Below are positions 17,930 through 27,440 of a stretch of DNA of 64,000 bases, one piece after another. The notes under the pieces are model-generated. The model searched no databases. It saw only the letters and a list, made by a program, of their open reading frames with translations, and was not told the DNA's origin. The stretch comes from Streptomyces sp. V4I8. Its GTDB lineage: Bacteria > Actinomycetota > Actinomycetes > Streptomycetales > Streptomycetaceae. How positions within the stretch are numbered: position 1 is the stretch's first letter; each line of letters starts with the position of its first letter. The stretch spans positions 310,001-374,000 of the forward strand of contig NZ_JBGCCN010000002.1 in NCBI RefSeq assembly GCF_041261225.1, read 5' to 3'. Made by a program: the position numbers and the translations under genes.

Positions 17930-19522
17930 ACCCTTCAGCTGTAGATCATGGTGGTTGCGGGAGTTCTGTTGGTGTGTCGGGTCCGGCTGGGACGGTGTGA
18001 CCGTGTGCTCGGCGGCGTCGGTGGCAGGCACGGGCGATGGCCTGGTGGAGGCGGCGGTAGGCGGACCAGGCCAGGCCGTGCCGGATGCGTTGGTGGCGGT
18101 CGGGCAGCGGGGTGAGCAAGATGAGCAGGCGCCTGATCTCGAAGGCGGTGAAGCGGACGGGGGCGGGTGGGCTGCTGGGATCAGGCGGGTCCCCCTCTCT
18201 CGGCGACGGGTGCTGTCGGCGCGGGCTGGCCGTAGCGGGTCCGGGCCAGCGGGCCGTTCTCGCGGGCGGTGGCTGCGTCGCAGCCGACCAGGAACGCGGC
18301 GGCCAGCTGGGCGAGGGTGACGTGCCGGTACCAGCCGTGGAAAGAGCGGACCTCGTAGTCAGCCATCCCGCAGGCGGACTTCGCCAGCTTGATCGCCTCT
18401 TCCACCCGCCAGCGCGCGCCCGGCACCAAAACGATCTCCTCGACCGGGGTGTCGGCCGGGCCCCAGCCCAGGTAGTAGTCGCGTTTGCCGGGATCCTCCA
18501 GGCGGCGTCGCGCGACCAGCCACCGCGCCCACGCCTGGCCATCGACCATCTCCTCCTCGCCGGGGAGTCGCCGCACCCACCACTGCCACGTGCGGGTATC
18601 CAACTGGGAGGGCCCGGCGGGCAGTTCGACCCAGTCCTCCTCCCGCGCGACCCGCTCCACCAGCCGGGCGGCGTGCCGCCAGCCCGGACGCTGCAGCACC
18701 GGCGAGTTCGCCTGCACGTTGACCACGTACGGCAGACGATGTTCCTCCAGGAAGGAACGGAACGCACGCTCGCGCCCGTACACCTCGTCGGCGGCCACCC
18801 ACACCTTCCCCGGCTCCTGAGGCAGGTCGGGCAGCGCCCGCTCGATCATCGCCTCCGCCAGCCGTGGCTTGGTCAGGAAGCCGCGCTGCTCGGGCACGTG
18901 CGCGGCCCGGCAGCGATCCGGCTCGTCCGTCCATTCCCGTGGCAGGTACAACTCCCGGTCGATCAACGCCTGCCCCGCACCGGTGGCCCACGCACACATC
19001 ACCCCGATCTGGCAGGGGAATACCCCGCCGAGCGTCCCGGAGTGCTGCCTCGCCACCCCGGCCGAAGCCTTCCCGCGCTTGGCGAACCCGGTCTCGTCCA
19101 CCACCAGCACCCCGGCCCCGCCGGGCCCCGCGCCCACGCCGTCGTCCGCCAGCTCGGCGACGGCGTACCGGCGGGTGAAGTCCCGCACCCCCTCCACGTC
19201 CCACTTCGCCCGGTCCAGCAAGTGCTGCTGGTTCCACGGCACACGCTCTCCGGCCCACTCCGCCAGCTGCCAGCCGTTCTTGCGCGAGACCGGCCCCAGT
19301 AGGCCCCGGACGCACATCTCCCCATGCCACTGCGTCTCCACCCGGCCGAACAGGTCCCCGACCCCCACCAGCAGATCGTCCAGCCGCCCCGCCCACTCCT
19401 CCGCCCACTCCCGGTCCGACACCTCGACCGGGACATCCAGCAACTCCGCCTTCATACACGGCAGTTACCCAGCTTAGAGACCCTCGAACTCCCGCAACCA
19501 CCATGATCTACAGCTGAAGGGT
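17930..19522 (-). mobile_element. IS701-family element B
   Basis: The ends are a 34-bp inverted repeat starting ACCCTTCAGCTGTAGATCAT at 17930 and closing at 19522. It is flanked by TCAG at 17926-17929 and 19523-19526. It lies directly beside element A, sharing the middle TCAG, so one element probably inserted at the target duplication of the other. Confidence 0.75.
18181..19455 (-). CDS. IS701-family transposase (element B, C-terminal frameshift likely)
   Basis: The 424-residue frame has the family core: LVVDETGFAKRGKASAG (first Asp), WVAADEVYG (second Asp) and ARWRVEEAIKLAKSACGMADYEV (Glu). The frame ends early in ...VAERGGPA. Another minus-strand frame through 17946 continues with family-like sequence (EIRRLLILLTPLPD, GLAWSAYRRLHQA), so a one-base shift near 18185-18200, at a run of Cs, has probably truncated the C-terminus. 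Confidence 0.8.
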   Translation of the reverse strand: MKAELLDVPVEVSDREWAEEWAGRLDDLLVGVGDLFGRVETQWHGEMCVRGLLGPVSRKNGWQLAEWAGERVPWNQQHLLDRAKWDVEGVRDFTRRYAVAELADDGVGAGPGGAGVLVVDETGFAKRGKASAGVARQHSGTLGGVFPCQIGVMCAWATGAGQALIDRELYLPREWTDEPDRCRAAHVPEQRGFLTKPRLAEAMIERALPDLPQEPGKVWVAADEVYGRERAFRSFLEEHRLPYVVNVQANSPVLQRPGWRHAARLVERVAREEDWVELPAGPSQLDTRTWQWWVRRLPGEEEMVDGQAWARWLVARRRLEDPGKRDYYLGWGPADTPVEEIVLVPGARWRVEEAIKLAKSACGMADYEVRSFHGWYRHVTLAQLAAAFLVGCDAATARENGPLARTRYGQPAPTAPVAERGGPA

Positions 19523-19606
19523 CAGCGACCATCACGGCGGCGAAGACCGGGCCGATGCCCGGGATCATCTGTACCGCGTGGTAGCCGGGAGCGGCGCGCA
19601 GCAAGT
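19523..19606 (-). pseudogene. IS110-family transposase, middle fragment
   Basis: The minus strand encodes LLRAAPGYHAVQMIPGIGP and then VFAAVMVA, the conserved stretch just before the part found at 16108-16440. The upstream remainder is replaced by the group II intron relic starting near 19611. Same strand and frame logic support one original gene. Confidence 0.65.
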
Positions 19607-19610
19607 GGGG

Positions 19611-19953
19611 TGACATTCCCGTGTTTTCTGCCTGCGATCAGCAAGGGGGCCCTGAAGAGGCTTAGTTCCGAATTGCGCGGGTGGCGGATTCACCGGCGCA
19701 CGGGCCACACGTCGCTCAACTCGCACGGATCATCAACCCAATCGTGCGAGGGTGGATGCAGTACTACGGGGCGTTCTATCACTCCGCGCTGAAGCCCCTC
19801 CTGCGGAGCATCAACGCCTACCTGGTGCGCTGGATCCGCAGAAAGTACAAACGGCTGGCCGGGTTCAAGAAAGCCAAGGACTGCTTCCAGGGGATCACAC
19901 AGCGGTACCCGGGAATGTTCGCGCATTGGCGCTTGTGCCGTAATTTCTGGTGA
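19611..19953 (+). pseudogene. Group II intron reverse transcriptase/maturase, C-terminal fragment
   Basis: One frame gives FLPAISKGALKRLSSELRGW and RIHRRTG. A shifted frame continues from about 19720 with INPIVRGWMQYYGAFYHSAL and LRSINAYLVRWIRRKYKRL, ending in FAHWRLC. This is the maturase (X/GIIM) domain that closes group II intron proteins. The reverse transcriptase domain is absent and the remaining part carries a frameshift, so it is dead. The intron 3' RNA domains follow directly. Confidence 0.8.
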
Positions 19954-19965
19954 TCGGGGTGACAA

Positions 19966-20040
19966 GAGCCGTGTAGCGGGAGACTGTTACGCACGGTTCT
20001 GTGGGAGCCGGAGGGTGAGATTCCCTCCGGCTACCCGACC
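19966..20040 (+). ncRNA. Group II intron domains V and VI (3' end relic)
   Basis: GAGCCGTGTAGCGG (19966-19979), a GAGA loop and CTGTTACGCACGGTTC (to 19999) form a 34-base domain V hairpin with the usual bulge. The following TGTGGGAGCCGGAGGGTGAG and paired CCTCCGGCTACCCGAC form domain VI and the 3' splice end near 20040. Together with the maturase tail this is the 3' end of a bacterial group II intron whose 5' portion is lost. It abuts a truncated IS3 gene. Confidence 0.75.
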
Positions 20041-20042
20041 CG

Positions 20043-20464
20043 ACCATTTTTCGGCCGAGCGCTTCGGCGGTGAAGTCGCGGTTCACGAGGTCGGGGATCG
20101 GGCCGGCCCGGCCGTCGTTCTCGGTGAGGCTGTGGCGCCACGGCCGTGGCTGGCACGCCTGGAGGTCTAGCTCCCGCATGAGGTCACGCACGAGTTCGGG
20201 CCCGCAGGGCACGCCCCAGGCAGTGAGGTCGGCGTGGATGCGCCGGTAGCCGTAGGTGCTGTCAGAATCCTCGAAAGACTTGGTCATCAGTAATTTCAGA
20301 TCCTCCCGTCGCCGGGCGGTCGCCGAAATCGGCCGGCTCCGCCGTTCGTAGAATCCTGAGCGGGACACTTCCAGCCAGTCACACATCTTCGCGACCGGCG
20401 GTATCTCTTCGTTCGTGGTGGAGGGCGCGTACTCGGCATCGATGAACTCGAACCTGTCACTCAC
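20043..20464 (-). pseudogene. IS3-family transposase OrfB, N-terminal fragment
   Basis: The frame starts MSDRFEFIDAEYAPS and shows YGYRRIHADLTAWG and ACQPRPWRHSLTEND, the HTH_21 region of IS3 OrfB proteins. It stops being IS3-like after TAEALGRKMVG, where the group II intron 3' end begins. The catalytic DDE core is missing. Confidence 0.75.
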
Positions 20465-20749
20465 CGAGGATCCTTGGCAAAGTACGCTGCGACTTTTTCC
20501 AGGAAAGCGACCTTCTGCCGCAGTTCCCTCAGTTCGCGTTCCTGCTCGCGGAGCCGTGCCCGTTCATCCACCGTGAGGGGCGGCTCCTCTCCCGCGTGCT
20601 CACGCCGGTAGGCGTTGACCCAATTCACGAGCGTGCCTTCGACAAGTCCGAGTTCCCGGGCGACCTGGGCGACCGGACGCGACGTCTCGATCACCATCTT
20701 TCCCGGCCTCTTCCCGATACTCAGGGGTGAACTTCCTACGTTTCTGCGA
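20461..20749 (-). pseudogene. IS3-family OrfA with frameshift
   Basis: From a TTG near 20749 the frame reads SQKRRKFTPEYREEAGK, then leaves frame. The continuation MVIETSRPVAQVARELGLVE and the leucine-zipper-like RLREQERELRELRQKVAFLE lie in another frame, ending just at the OrfB start. An extra base near 20696 explains the shift. With OrfB truncated, the element is dead. Confidence 0.7.
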
Positions 20750-21026
20750 CAACCGGCTTCCCCTTTCCGAACAGACCCACCGTAGTGGGACCACTGTCCG
20801 GAAACTTCAGGGCGCTTCAGTGAGGCTGGAGCGGTGGTGGTCAGCAGCCAATGGATTCCTTGTCCGCCGCCTCTGATTGCATGCCATTCAGGGATGGGGA
20901 CCCGGCCGGCGGCGGCATAGATCCAGCCCTGTGGTGGTAGACGTGGGTGAGGATCGTGTCGAGGACGTGCCAGTCGGCGTGGTGTCCGCAGGCACTGCAC
21001 CGGTTTGGGTTGAAGCTGCGGCCCCG

Positions 21027-21254
21027 CTACCAGGCGGGCTGGTCGTGCAGTTGTGCTGCGACGTCTGCCGTGTCGCCGTCAGGTGCCGCGAGGACGGGGC
21101 GCGCCATGTCGACGGCTTCGGGGCAGTCCGTGGTGGTGAACTCCTCGCCGCGCGGCCGGTATGACGGCAGCAGCCCGAACACCCACCACAGGGAGAAAGC
21201 GCACCGCTCGCACGGCGCCTCGTACGCCAGCACGTCTACCTGCAGCGAACTCAC
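21027..21254 (-). CDS. Small Cys-containing hypothetical protein
   Basis: From GTG 21254, 75 residues are predicted with CERCAFSLWWVFG (a CxxC pair), a third Cys further on and an acidic tail. The composition is more protein-like than the overlapping frames, but there is no recognised family and no clear ribosome site. It may be a remnant. Confidence 0.3.
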   Translation of the reverse strand: MSSLQVDVLAYEAPCERCAFSLWWVFGLLPSYRPRGEEFTTTDCPEAVDMARPVLAAPDGDTADVAAQLHDQPAW

Positions 21255-21405
21255 CGGGCCGCACCCCCTCTATTTTCATGGTGATCCTGGCACATCGGGC
21301 CCTGGCGCCGGGCGCGGTCTGGCAGGGGCAGGACACCGGTCGGTGGAAGTCCGTCGCCGCGCCTCGGGGGCGTCGCCTGACCGGACTGCTCTCGCCGGTG
21401 GTTGT

Positions 21406-21888
21406 CTATCGGTCGTGGAGCACTGCAGGGCGGCTGACGGGGATGACGGTGAGTAGGTTGTCAAGGCCCTTGAAGTCGTCCGGGTTGGTGGTGAACAGGG
21501 GGAGGCCCTCCGCAATGGCGATCGAGGCGATCATCAAGTCGGCGGTGCGGCGCCGGGGCTGGCGGCCGGCGGTGATGACGGCGGCGCAGACGCGGCCGTA
21601 GATGCGGGCGGCTTCCGCGTCGAAGGGGATGGGGTCGAACTCATTCTCGGCGCGTTGGAGGATGTCCGTGCGACGGGCGCGCTCGGCGTGTTCGTCGTAA
21701 TCGTCCTGTTCGGCATTGCCGCGCACCTGGTGGGGGCCGGCGGAGAGTTCGGCCAGGGTGATGGCGCTGATGGCCATCTCGGCGGGCAGCTCGTCAGGGT
21801 TGATCCACTTGCGCAGAATCATGATGTTGGTGTCGAGGAGCCCCTGCGGGTGCTCGGCGGAGGGGTGCTCAACGGGCATAGGGGTCAT
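21406..21888 (-). CDS. PIN-domain toxin, VapC-like
   Basis: The protein (160 residues) is a PIN-domain ribonuclease. LLDTNIMI supplies the first metal-binding Asp (about residue 19), ITLAELSAG the Glu, RRTADLMIASIAIAEGL the next Asp and FTTNPDDFKGL the last. VapC toxins cleave tRNA or rRNA. Its start overlaps the antitoxin stop by 20 bases, the usual coupled arrangement. All four acidic positions are present, so it should be active. Confidence 0.88.
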   Translation of the reverse strand: MTPMPVEHPSAEHPQGLLDTNIMILRKWINPDELPAEMAISAITLAELSAGPHQVRGNAEQDDYDEHAERARRTDILQRAENEFDPIPFDAEAARIYGRVCAAVITAGRQPRRRTADLMIASIAIAEGLPLFTTNPDDFKGLDNLLTVIPVSRPAVLHDR

Positions 21889-22138
21889 CCTGCTCCTGCT
21901 CGACGGTGGTTGCCTGGTCGGCTCGGAAGGCGTCCGGGGAGATGTCGGAGGCGGTGCGGGACCTGGCAGCGAACTCGCCGCGCGGGACGAAGCGCCGACG
22001 GCGTCGCAGAGGGATCAGCTCGCCGATGCGGTGCCCATCCCGGGTGACGGTGAAGGACTGGCCGCTTTGGACGGCATCCATGATCTCTTTGGATTTGGTG
22101 CGCAGGTCGCGCTGGGTGATCTCGGACTGGGTGCTCAT
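21869..22138 (-). CDS. Phd/VapB-type antitoxin
   Basis: ATG 22138 gives 89 residues starting MSTQSEITQRDLRTKSKEIM, then SGQSFTVTRDGHRIGELIPL. This is the Phd/YefM fold that binds DNA and the toxin. The C-terminal tail (ISPDAFRADQATTVEQEQDD) is acidic and flexible, as expected for toxin neutralisation. It precedes and overlaps the VapC gene. A palindrome 21 bases upstream is a likely autoregulatory site. Confidence 0.85.
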   Translation of the reverse strand: MSTQSEITQRDLRTKSKEIMDAVQSGQSFTVTRDGHRIGELIPLRRRRRFVPRGEFAARSRTASDISPDAFRADQATTVEQEQDDPYAR

Positions 22139-22158
22139 ATATCCATGATAGCCGCCCT

Positions 22159-22185
22159 GTGCTACAGGGTGCCACCCTGTAGCAC
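22159..22185. promoter_or_regulatory. Palindromic operator of the VapBC operon
   Basis: GTGCTACAGGGTG and CACCCTGTAGCAC form a perfect 13-bp palindrome around one central base. It ends 21 bases before the antitoxin start codon (minus strand). Phd/VapB antitoxins repress their own operon from such sites; that role is inferred from position. Confidence 0.65.
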
Positions 22186-22423
22186 CCCGTGTTCCGCGCC
22201 CTCGGGCTGTCAGGCACATCCCCGGCAGTTGATCGCCAAGAGTCTCGCTACTTGGCGCTCGCTTTCCAGGAGACGTAGTCAAACTGCCAGGTCAGAACAA
22301 CTGTTGCTGACCTTGAGACAACCCGCCGACCCCCGACCCGGCCACCAGTACGGGCACGTACAGATCCCAGCCCGCATGAGGCTGGGCCGAGGGACTGACG
22401 GTGTCCCGCGTCAAGTTTGTGGC

Positions 22424-23560
22424 TCAATGATCTTGGTCTGAAAGTTGGGGATGCAGGGTCGGGGTGCGGTAGACCTCGATCGGCCGGTGGCCGGCGAGGG
22501 CTTCGTGGGGCCGAACGTGGTTGAAGACGTGCCGGTAGTGCTCCGCCTCGCGGGCCAGAGTGTCGAGGTCCTCGATCTCCAGGCGGTAGAGGTGCTCGTA
22601 CTTCAACGAGCCGAACGCGCGCTCGCGTACCCCGTTCTGGCCGGGGCTCTTGGCGCGGGTGCGGATGTGCAGCAGCTCGGGCCGGGAGGCGATGAAGCGG
22701 GCGAACGCGGCCCCCTTGAACGCGCCGCCGTTGTCGGTGACCAGCTTGATCCTGCGGATCTTGCCGGTTTCCGGATCCGTGGGCAGCAGCTCGGCCAGCG
22801 GGGCGCCGCCCAGGCACTCGGCCTCAGCGATGGCGATGCGGACGGCCTCGATGGCGTCGGCTCCGGTGCACGACGGGGCGATGTGCCAGCCGTGCTCGTA
22901 CTTGGTGAAGTAGTCGGTCACCCCTGCCAGCCGCCAGATGCCGCCACCGGTGGTTTCGTACTCGGAGAAGTCCAGCTGCCACACCTCGTTCGGCCGCGTT
23001 GGCAGCTCGGCGAAGGCGGCCTTACGGGCCTTGGCGTGCTCGCGCCGCTCGCCCTGATAGTCGACGGGCTGGAGCAAGTCCCGTCGGCGCAGGGCCCGTT
23101 CGACGGAAGAGGCCGACACCTCATGTCCGTCGGCCCGCATCAGCCAGTGGATCTTGCGGTGTCCCCAGGCCGGCCAGTCCGCGGCGTACTTCGCCGCGAG
23201 GGGCTCCAGAGCGTCGACGACCGGTGCGGGCCACGGCCCCTTGACCACAGTGCCGCCTTCACGGGTGCGGGCCTGCCACCGACAGTACGTACGGCGCGGG
23301 ATGCCGAGCAGCTCACAGAACCTCGAGGTCGGCATCACCGCCTGGCTGCGGATCACCTCGAGGTCCTCGAAGGGGCCAGACGGTCCTCGGCGGACTTCTT
23401 CCACACCCGCAGCTCGACATGGGCCTCGCCCAGTGCCGTCTTCAGCTCCTCGATCTCCGCCTCGAGCCGCTCCTCCCGGCCCGACACGCGGCGGCTGCCC
23501 ACAGCGGCGAGACCAGCCCTGCCGGCGTTGGGATGGTCTCGGGATAAGCTTGGCGGGTGC
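22424..23560 (-). pseudogene. IS3-type rve transposase with frameshift
   Basis: The long frame contains a credible transposase from about 23370 downwards: VMPTSRFCELLGIPRRTY (HTH), WQLDFSEYE, LVTDNGGAF and QNGVRERAFGSLK (the three acidic residues), ending near HEALAGHRPIEVYR. The preceding coiled-coil part (EERLEAEIEELKTALGEAHV, ELRVWKKSAEDR) is in a different frame, with the shift near 23370-23380. This may be a dead gene or programmed frameshifting between OrfA and OrfB. The upstream Arg-rich extension of the long frame is not part of the gene. Confidence 0.65.
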
Positions 23561-23799
23561 CCGTCTATTGGCCAGGCGGTGTCCGGCATGGAGGCGACGC
23601 GAGTCCGGTCTGCTGCTCCTGCGCGGAACGTGAGAAGGCGTACCCCGACACCGACCGCCTTCTGGGCGGCGAGAGGGAGTGCCCGGTCCAGGTGTTGTCC
23701 TGGAGGCCCTGAGTACCGTTGCGGGGTGCACTGGCGGACCGGCTCGTAGTAGCTGTGATGCCCCTGTAACGGGGGCGGAGCCAAGGGGCAGGGTCATCC

Positions 23800-24622
23800 G
23801 CGGCTGTTGTTCGGTCAGTCAACCGGAGTGCCCGGGAGGAACTGGGGTGGACGAGCTGAAAGCGCAAGGCAAGCCGTTTGAGGTTATCTGCATGCACGAG
23901 GTCTGTTTGCGCCAACTGTCGTCAAAGGGTACTCCGATGGGTTGAACGGGAGGACACTGGGGAGTGCAAGGAGAACGGACGGCCTGGCGTTCGATGCCAT
24001 GAGACAGGCCGTCCAACGAGTTTCAGCGCCGGGCCGTTGAGACGCTCTGGGTGCCAGTGTTTCGCTGAAGTGATTCGTAGTGAGCGCATCTCGGTGCACT
24101 TCGGGCCATGTTGCGAGAGCTCGCCTCTGGCCGGGCGCTGTGAGGGATGCGTGCAGATTGCCGCGGGGAGCAGTGGTGGGCGGTTGAAGCGCATCTCAGG
24201 GCGCTTTGGGGAAATTCGTCAACGGCCGCCGCCGGATGCGGGCGAGCGCCGGCGGCGGCCGCGAGGTGCGAGGACGGCGCTGGTTCCCCTACCGTCGCCG
24301 TCTCGCACTGGCCGTCCTCACCGACCCTCCCGGGGTGTGTGGGAGTTCACCCCGGGCTCGAAGCAGGGCTGGGGAGGACGAAGGGCTGGAGCTGCGTTGT
24401 CGGCGATGCGGCTCCAGCCGCTCACAGTGGTCGGATAGTCACTGCGACCCGGGGGGCTGGGGGCCGAAAGAGGAGGAACGGTAGCCCGTCGTCGGCCGGA
24501 GTCGGCGAAACGGGCGAAGCTCCTGCTGGGAAGCGTATCCGGGCCGGGGCAGTGAGGGCAGCATGCGATTCAGCCGATACTGGACTGGAATTCTGTATAT
24601 GCCGGGAGCTGTTGGGGGTTCA
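23800..24622. other. Gene-poor region between an IS3 relic and a MITE
   Basis: No frame in these 0.8 kb shows a domain or sensible composition. GC-rich imperfect inverted words occur around 24230-24310. I see no RNA gene. It appears to be decayed spacer. Confidence 0.4.
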
Positions 24623-24897
24623 GTGGGCGTTTGATGGTGATTCACGCCGACCGTTTCAACATGTTTTGCCACATTTATCGCCAACGCGTGCGGCCTGAAA
24701 CGCCTGGAAGTTACCGACAGACAGGAAGCTTCCAACCCGTTGTTAGACCAGACGGAATTCGGCGCTGAGGAGCGGATCAAACGGGCGACCGGATCGGCAC
24801 CCGGGATGCCGTGAAGGCGCATGTAAGGCGCGAATCACCCCGAAGGGTGTTGGCCGCAGGAGCGACTTAGCGTCTCAATCCATCCCTAAACGCCCAC
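24623..24897. mobile_element. MITE-like element, 275 bp, GTGGGCGTTT inverted ends
   Basis: It opens GTGGGCGTTTGATGG at 24623 and closes CTAAACGCCCAC at 24897, giving a 10-bp inverted repeat with no gene inside. TCA precedes it and TAA follows. Its last 213 bases are repeated at window positions 1-213. An IS5 element sits directly after the right-hand TAA, as another MITE does in the copy at 217. Confidence 0.65.
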
Positions 24898-24900
24898 TAA

Positions 24901-26000
24901 GTGGGCATTTAAGTATGTCTTGCGATGTTACGTCGCTCTTGCGGCCTGGGGTCGTTGAGATGATTTGAGCCCTACATGCGGCTTCGCGGCCTTCCAAGCC
25001 TCGACCTCGGTGTCCATTTGCTCCGTGTCTCGCACCCAAATTCCGTCTGGTCTATGGACGTCACAGACCCGCCCAGCTCGTCAAGTAACGCTGCCGGCGG
25101 CGCCGTTCGAGTAAGAGCCCTTTCGTGAGCCAGCGAAAGCCGTACCCCAGCGACCTGTCCGACGCCCGATGGGCGTTGATCGAACCGACCTTATCCACCT
25201 GGAGGAAAGCCCGACTCGACCGCAGGCCCACCGGCCAGTCGGCCCAGATCGAACTCCGCGACGTCTTCAACGCAATCCTGTACCTCAACCGCACGGGAAT
25301 CCCGTGGAAATACCTCCCGCACGACTTCCCCAACCACAGCACCGTCTACGCCTACTACGCCGCCTGGCGCGACGAAGGAATCCTCGCCCAGCTCAACTAC
25401 GACCTGACCGGCCTCGCCTGTGTGAAGGAGGGGCGCAAGCCCGAACCAACCGCCTCCGTGATCGACACCCAGAGCGTGAAGACCTCCACGAACGTGCCCC
25501 TGACCAGCCAGGGAACCGACGCCGCCAAAAAGATCGTAGACCGGAAGCGAGGCATCATCACCGACACACTCGGCCTGCTCCTCGCCGTAACCGTCACCGC
25601 CGCAAGCCTGTCGGAAAACGCCGAAGGAATACACCTCCTCGACCAAGCCGAAAAGACCTACCCGACCATCTCCAAGAGCTGGGTCGACACCGGCTTCAAG
25701 AACGCCGTCATCGAGCACGGAGCGAAGCTCGGAATCGACGTCGAGGTAGTCAACAGAAACCCTGAAATCCGTGGCTTTCATGTCGTTAAAAGGCGCTGGG
25801 TCGCGGAACGGAGTATCGGATGGATCATGATGCATCGCCGTCTGGCACGCGATTACGAGACCCTTCCCGCCAGCTCCGAAGCCATGATCCACGTCGCCTC
25901 GATCGACAACCTCGCCAAGCGCATAACGGACGAGACGGCACCAACCTGGCGAGGTACTTACTAGAACAGAAAGGGCAATTCGCCTAGATCAAATGCCCTC
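24901..26000 (+). mobile_element. IS5-family element (1100 bp)
   Basis: The ends are GTGGGCATTT at 24901 and AAATGCCCTC at 26000 (one mismatch), flanked by TAA at 24898-24900 and 26001-26003. It contains a single full-length transposase gene. The ends match the two MITEs, so this element or a relative is the likely source of the transposase that moved them. Confidence 0.75.
25125..25964 (+). CDS. IS5-family transposase
   Basis: GTG 25125 opens a 279-residue DDE transposase. The N-terminal domain has RKPYPSDLSDARWALIEP and GIPWKYLPHDFPNHSTVY. The catalytic core shows ASVIDTQSVKT (first Asp), KSWVDTGFKN (second Asp) and RRWVAERSIGWIMMHRRL (Glu). All three are present and the length is normal, so the protein should be functional. 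Confidence 0.9.
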   Translation: MSQRKPYPSDLSDARWALIEPTLSTWRKARLDRRPTGQSAQIELRDVFNAILYLNRTGIPWKYLPHDFPNHSTVYAYYAAWRDEGILAQLNYDLTGLACVKEGRKPEPTASVIDTQSVKTSTNVPLTSQGTDAAKKIVDRKRGIITDTLGLLLAVTVTAASLSENAEGIHLLDQAEKTYPTISKSWVDTGFKNAVIEHGAKLGIDVEVVNRNPEIRGFHVVKRRWVAERSIGWIMMHRRLARDYETLPASSEAMIHVASIDNLAKRITDETAPTWRGTY

Positions 26001-26076
26001 TAAGGGAGTTGATATCCACCATAAGATCATGATCAAGGGTGGCTACTCGGCGTCACCACCGACTACGGGCCAGAGC

Positions 26077-26545
26077 CAAGTTGCTGGTGTGGCAGGTGCG
26101 TTGGGGTATCGCGGAAGTGTTCGTGTGTGCCGTTGTCAAGGCTGTCGCTGTCAGGTGGGTGGCTCCAGTGATGTGGTGCCAGGTGGTGAAGCGGCGGTTC
26201 ACCACTGCTCGGCAGGCAGGACCCCGTCTACCGGTGGCGCCGGGCCTGTGGTTGCCGGGGCGGCGCTCCGGCAACCATGGGTCGCTCCCCTTCTGCATGG
26301 TGCCGCATGTGCCTGTGGTTGGCGCTTCCGAGCGCCCTGTCTGCGCGCTGGTTCACGCCCCTGTCAGGTCTGTCGGGTTCGCGTCACACTGTTCCTGGCC
26401 TGGGCGGTTACGTGATGTGAACTACCGTCCGGTGGTGCCCGGCCCAGGGGTAGGGGAGTGTGCGATGAAGACAATCTCCACCGTGGGGTCGCGGTTCGCG
26501 GTCCTGGCCGGTGCGTCGATCCTGCTGGCGGGTGGGATGGTCACT
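26077..26545 (+). repeat. 469-bp direct repeat, copy 1 (copy 2 at 60666-61134)
   Basis: By line-by-line comparison the segment equals 60666-61134, offset 34589. It contains the upstream region and first 27 codons of the RTX-repeat gene that is intact at 61054. The match ends exactly where an IS5-type element begins at 26546. The left edges differ. Confidence 0.85.
26465..26545 (+). pseudogene. 5' fragment of an RTX-repeat secreted protein gene
   Basis: ATG 26465 starts the same signal peptide (MKTISTVGSRFAVLAGASIL) as the intact gene at 61054. After 27 codons the frame runs into an IS5-type element. No calcium-binding repeat remains on this side. Confidence 0.8.
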
Positions 26546-27246
26546 CAGCTCTTTCAGCGTTGCCGCTCCAGAGTGAGGACGGCCGAAGCGATTGACGACA
26601 TTCGATTCGGGCTACACCGGGCTTTGCGGAAGATCCGCCAGGACTTCAGGCGGGCCACACCCCGCTCGACCGGTGCCCGTGCCGCGGAGAGCGCACGGTT
26701 GACCGTGCGCTGGGTCGGTGACAACTCACGGCCGGGTGGGCGTCTGACGGGTGTGGTCACCCACGGGCTGGCGCCCAGGTAGGCGCGGTCAGCGAGGACC
26801 GGGACGCCCTGGCGTTCACAGATCCTGATGATCCGGTGGGTGCGAGCGGCCGTCAGGTCGTGAGCACGGCCGGGCAGTGCCGGTGAGATCCACAGCAGCC
26901 GCCCTTCCGGGTCGGTCACCACCTACACGTTCACTCCGTGCCGGCGGTGTTTGTGGGAGTAGTCGGCCCGGCTGTCGCCGACCCGGTCGCACTCCGCGAG
27001 CGTGCCGTCGAGCAGGACGTGGCCGGGATCAGCCTCGCGCAAGGAGCGCAGCAGGCCAGGCGCGCGGTCAGCGAGCAGGTCGACGACGGCCGCGGTGTAG
27101 GCGTGTGCGGTGCCGACCGAGATGCCGAAGCCGGCCGCGATCTGCGCGAGGGTGATGTGCTGGCGTAGGTAGACCAGTGCGACCAGGGCACGCTGGTGCG
27201 GCGGGAGCTTGCAGCGGCGGTCACCCTCGCGGGTGACGATGAGCAT
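26546..27246 (-). pseudogene. IS5-type transposase with nonsense codon, truncated
   Basis: Minus-strand frames 26923-27246 and 26554-26922 together encode a protein close to the intact transposases at 30464 and 51253. LIVTREGDRRCKL and AQIAAGFGISVGTAHAY give the HTH part, and ECDRVGDSRADYSHKHRRHG and VVTDPEGRLLWISPALPG the catalytic part. A TAG replaces the Gln seen in the intact copies (GVNLQVVTD). The first ~30 residues are missing because the IS110 unit begins near 27247. It is dead. Confidence 0.75.
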
Positions 27247-27440
27247 GGTGCCTATGAACTGTCCGATTGCGGCGGGCGGCCGGCGCTGACCCGGCCCACC
27301 TCGGTGGCCTGATAAGAAGCCTGCCCGGCCCCAAAGGGGCCGTGGCCCCTCACAGTTCTGCCTCGAAGTGACCTCTCCCGGGCACGGCGCCGGTCCGCAG
27401 CGACCGGGACCACCGCCTCACGGAGAGGAACCCTGATCGC

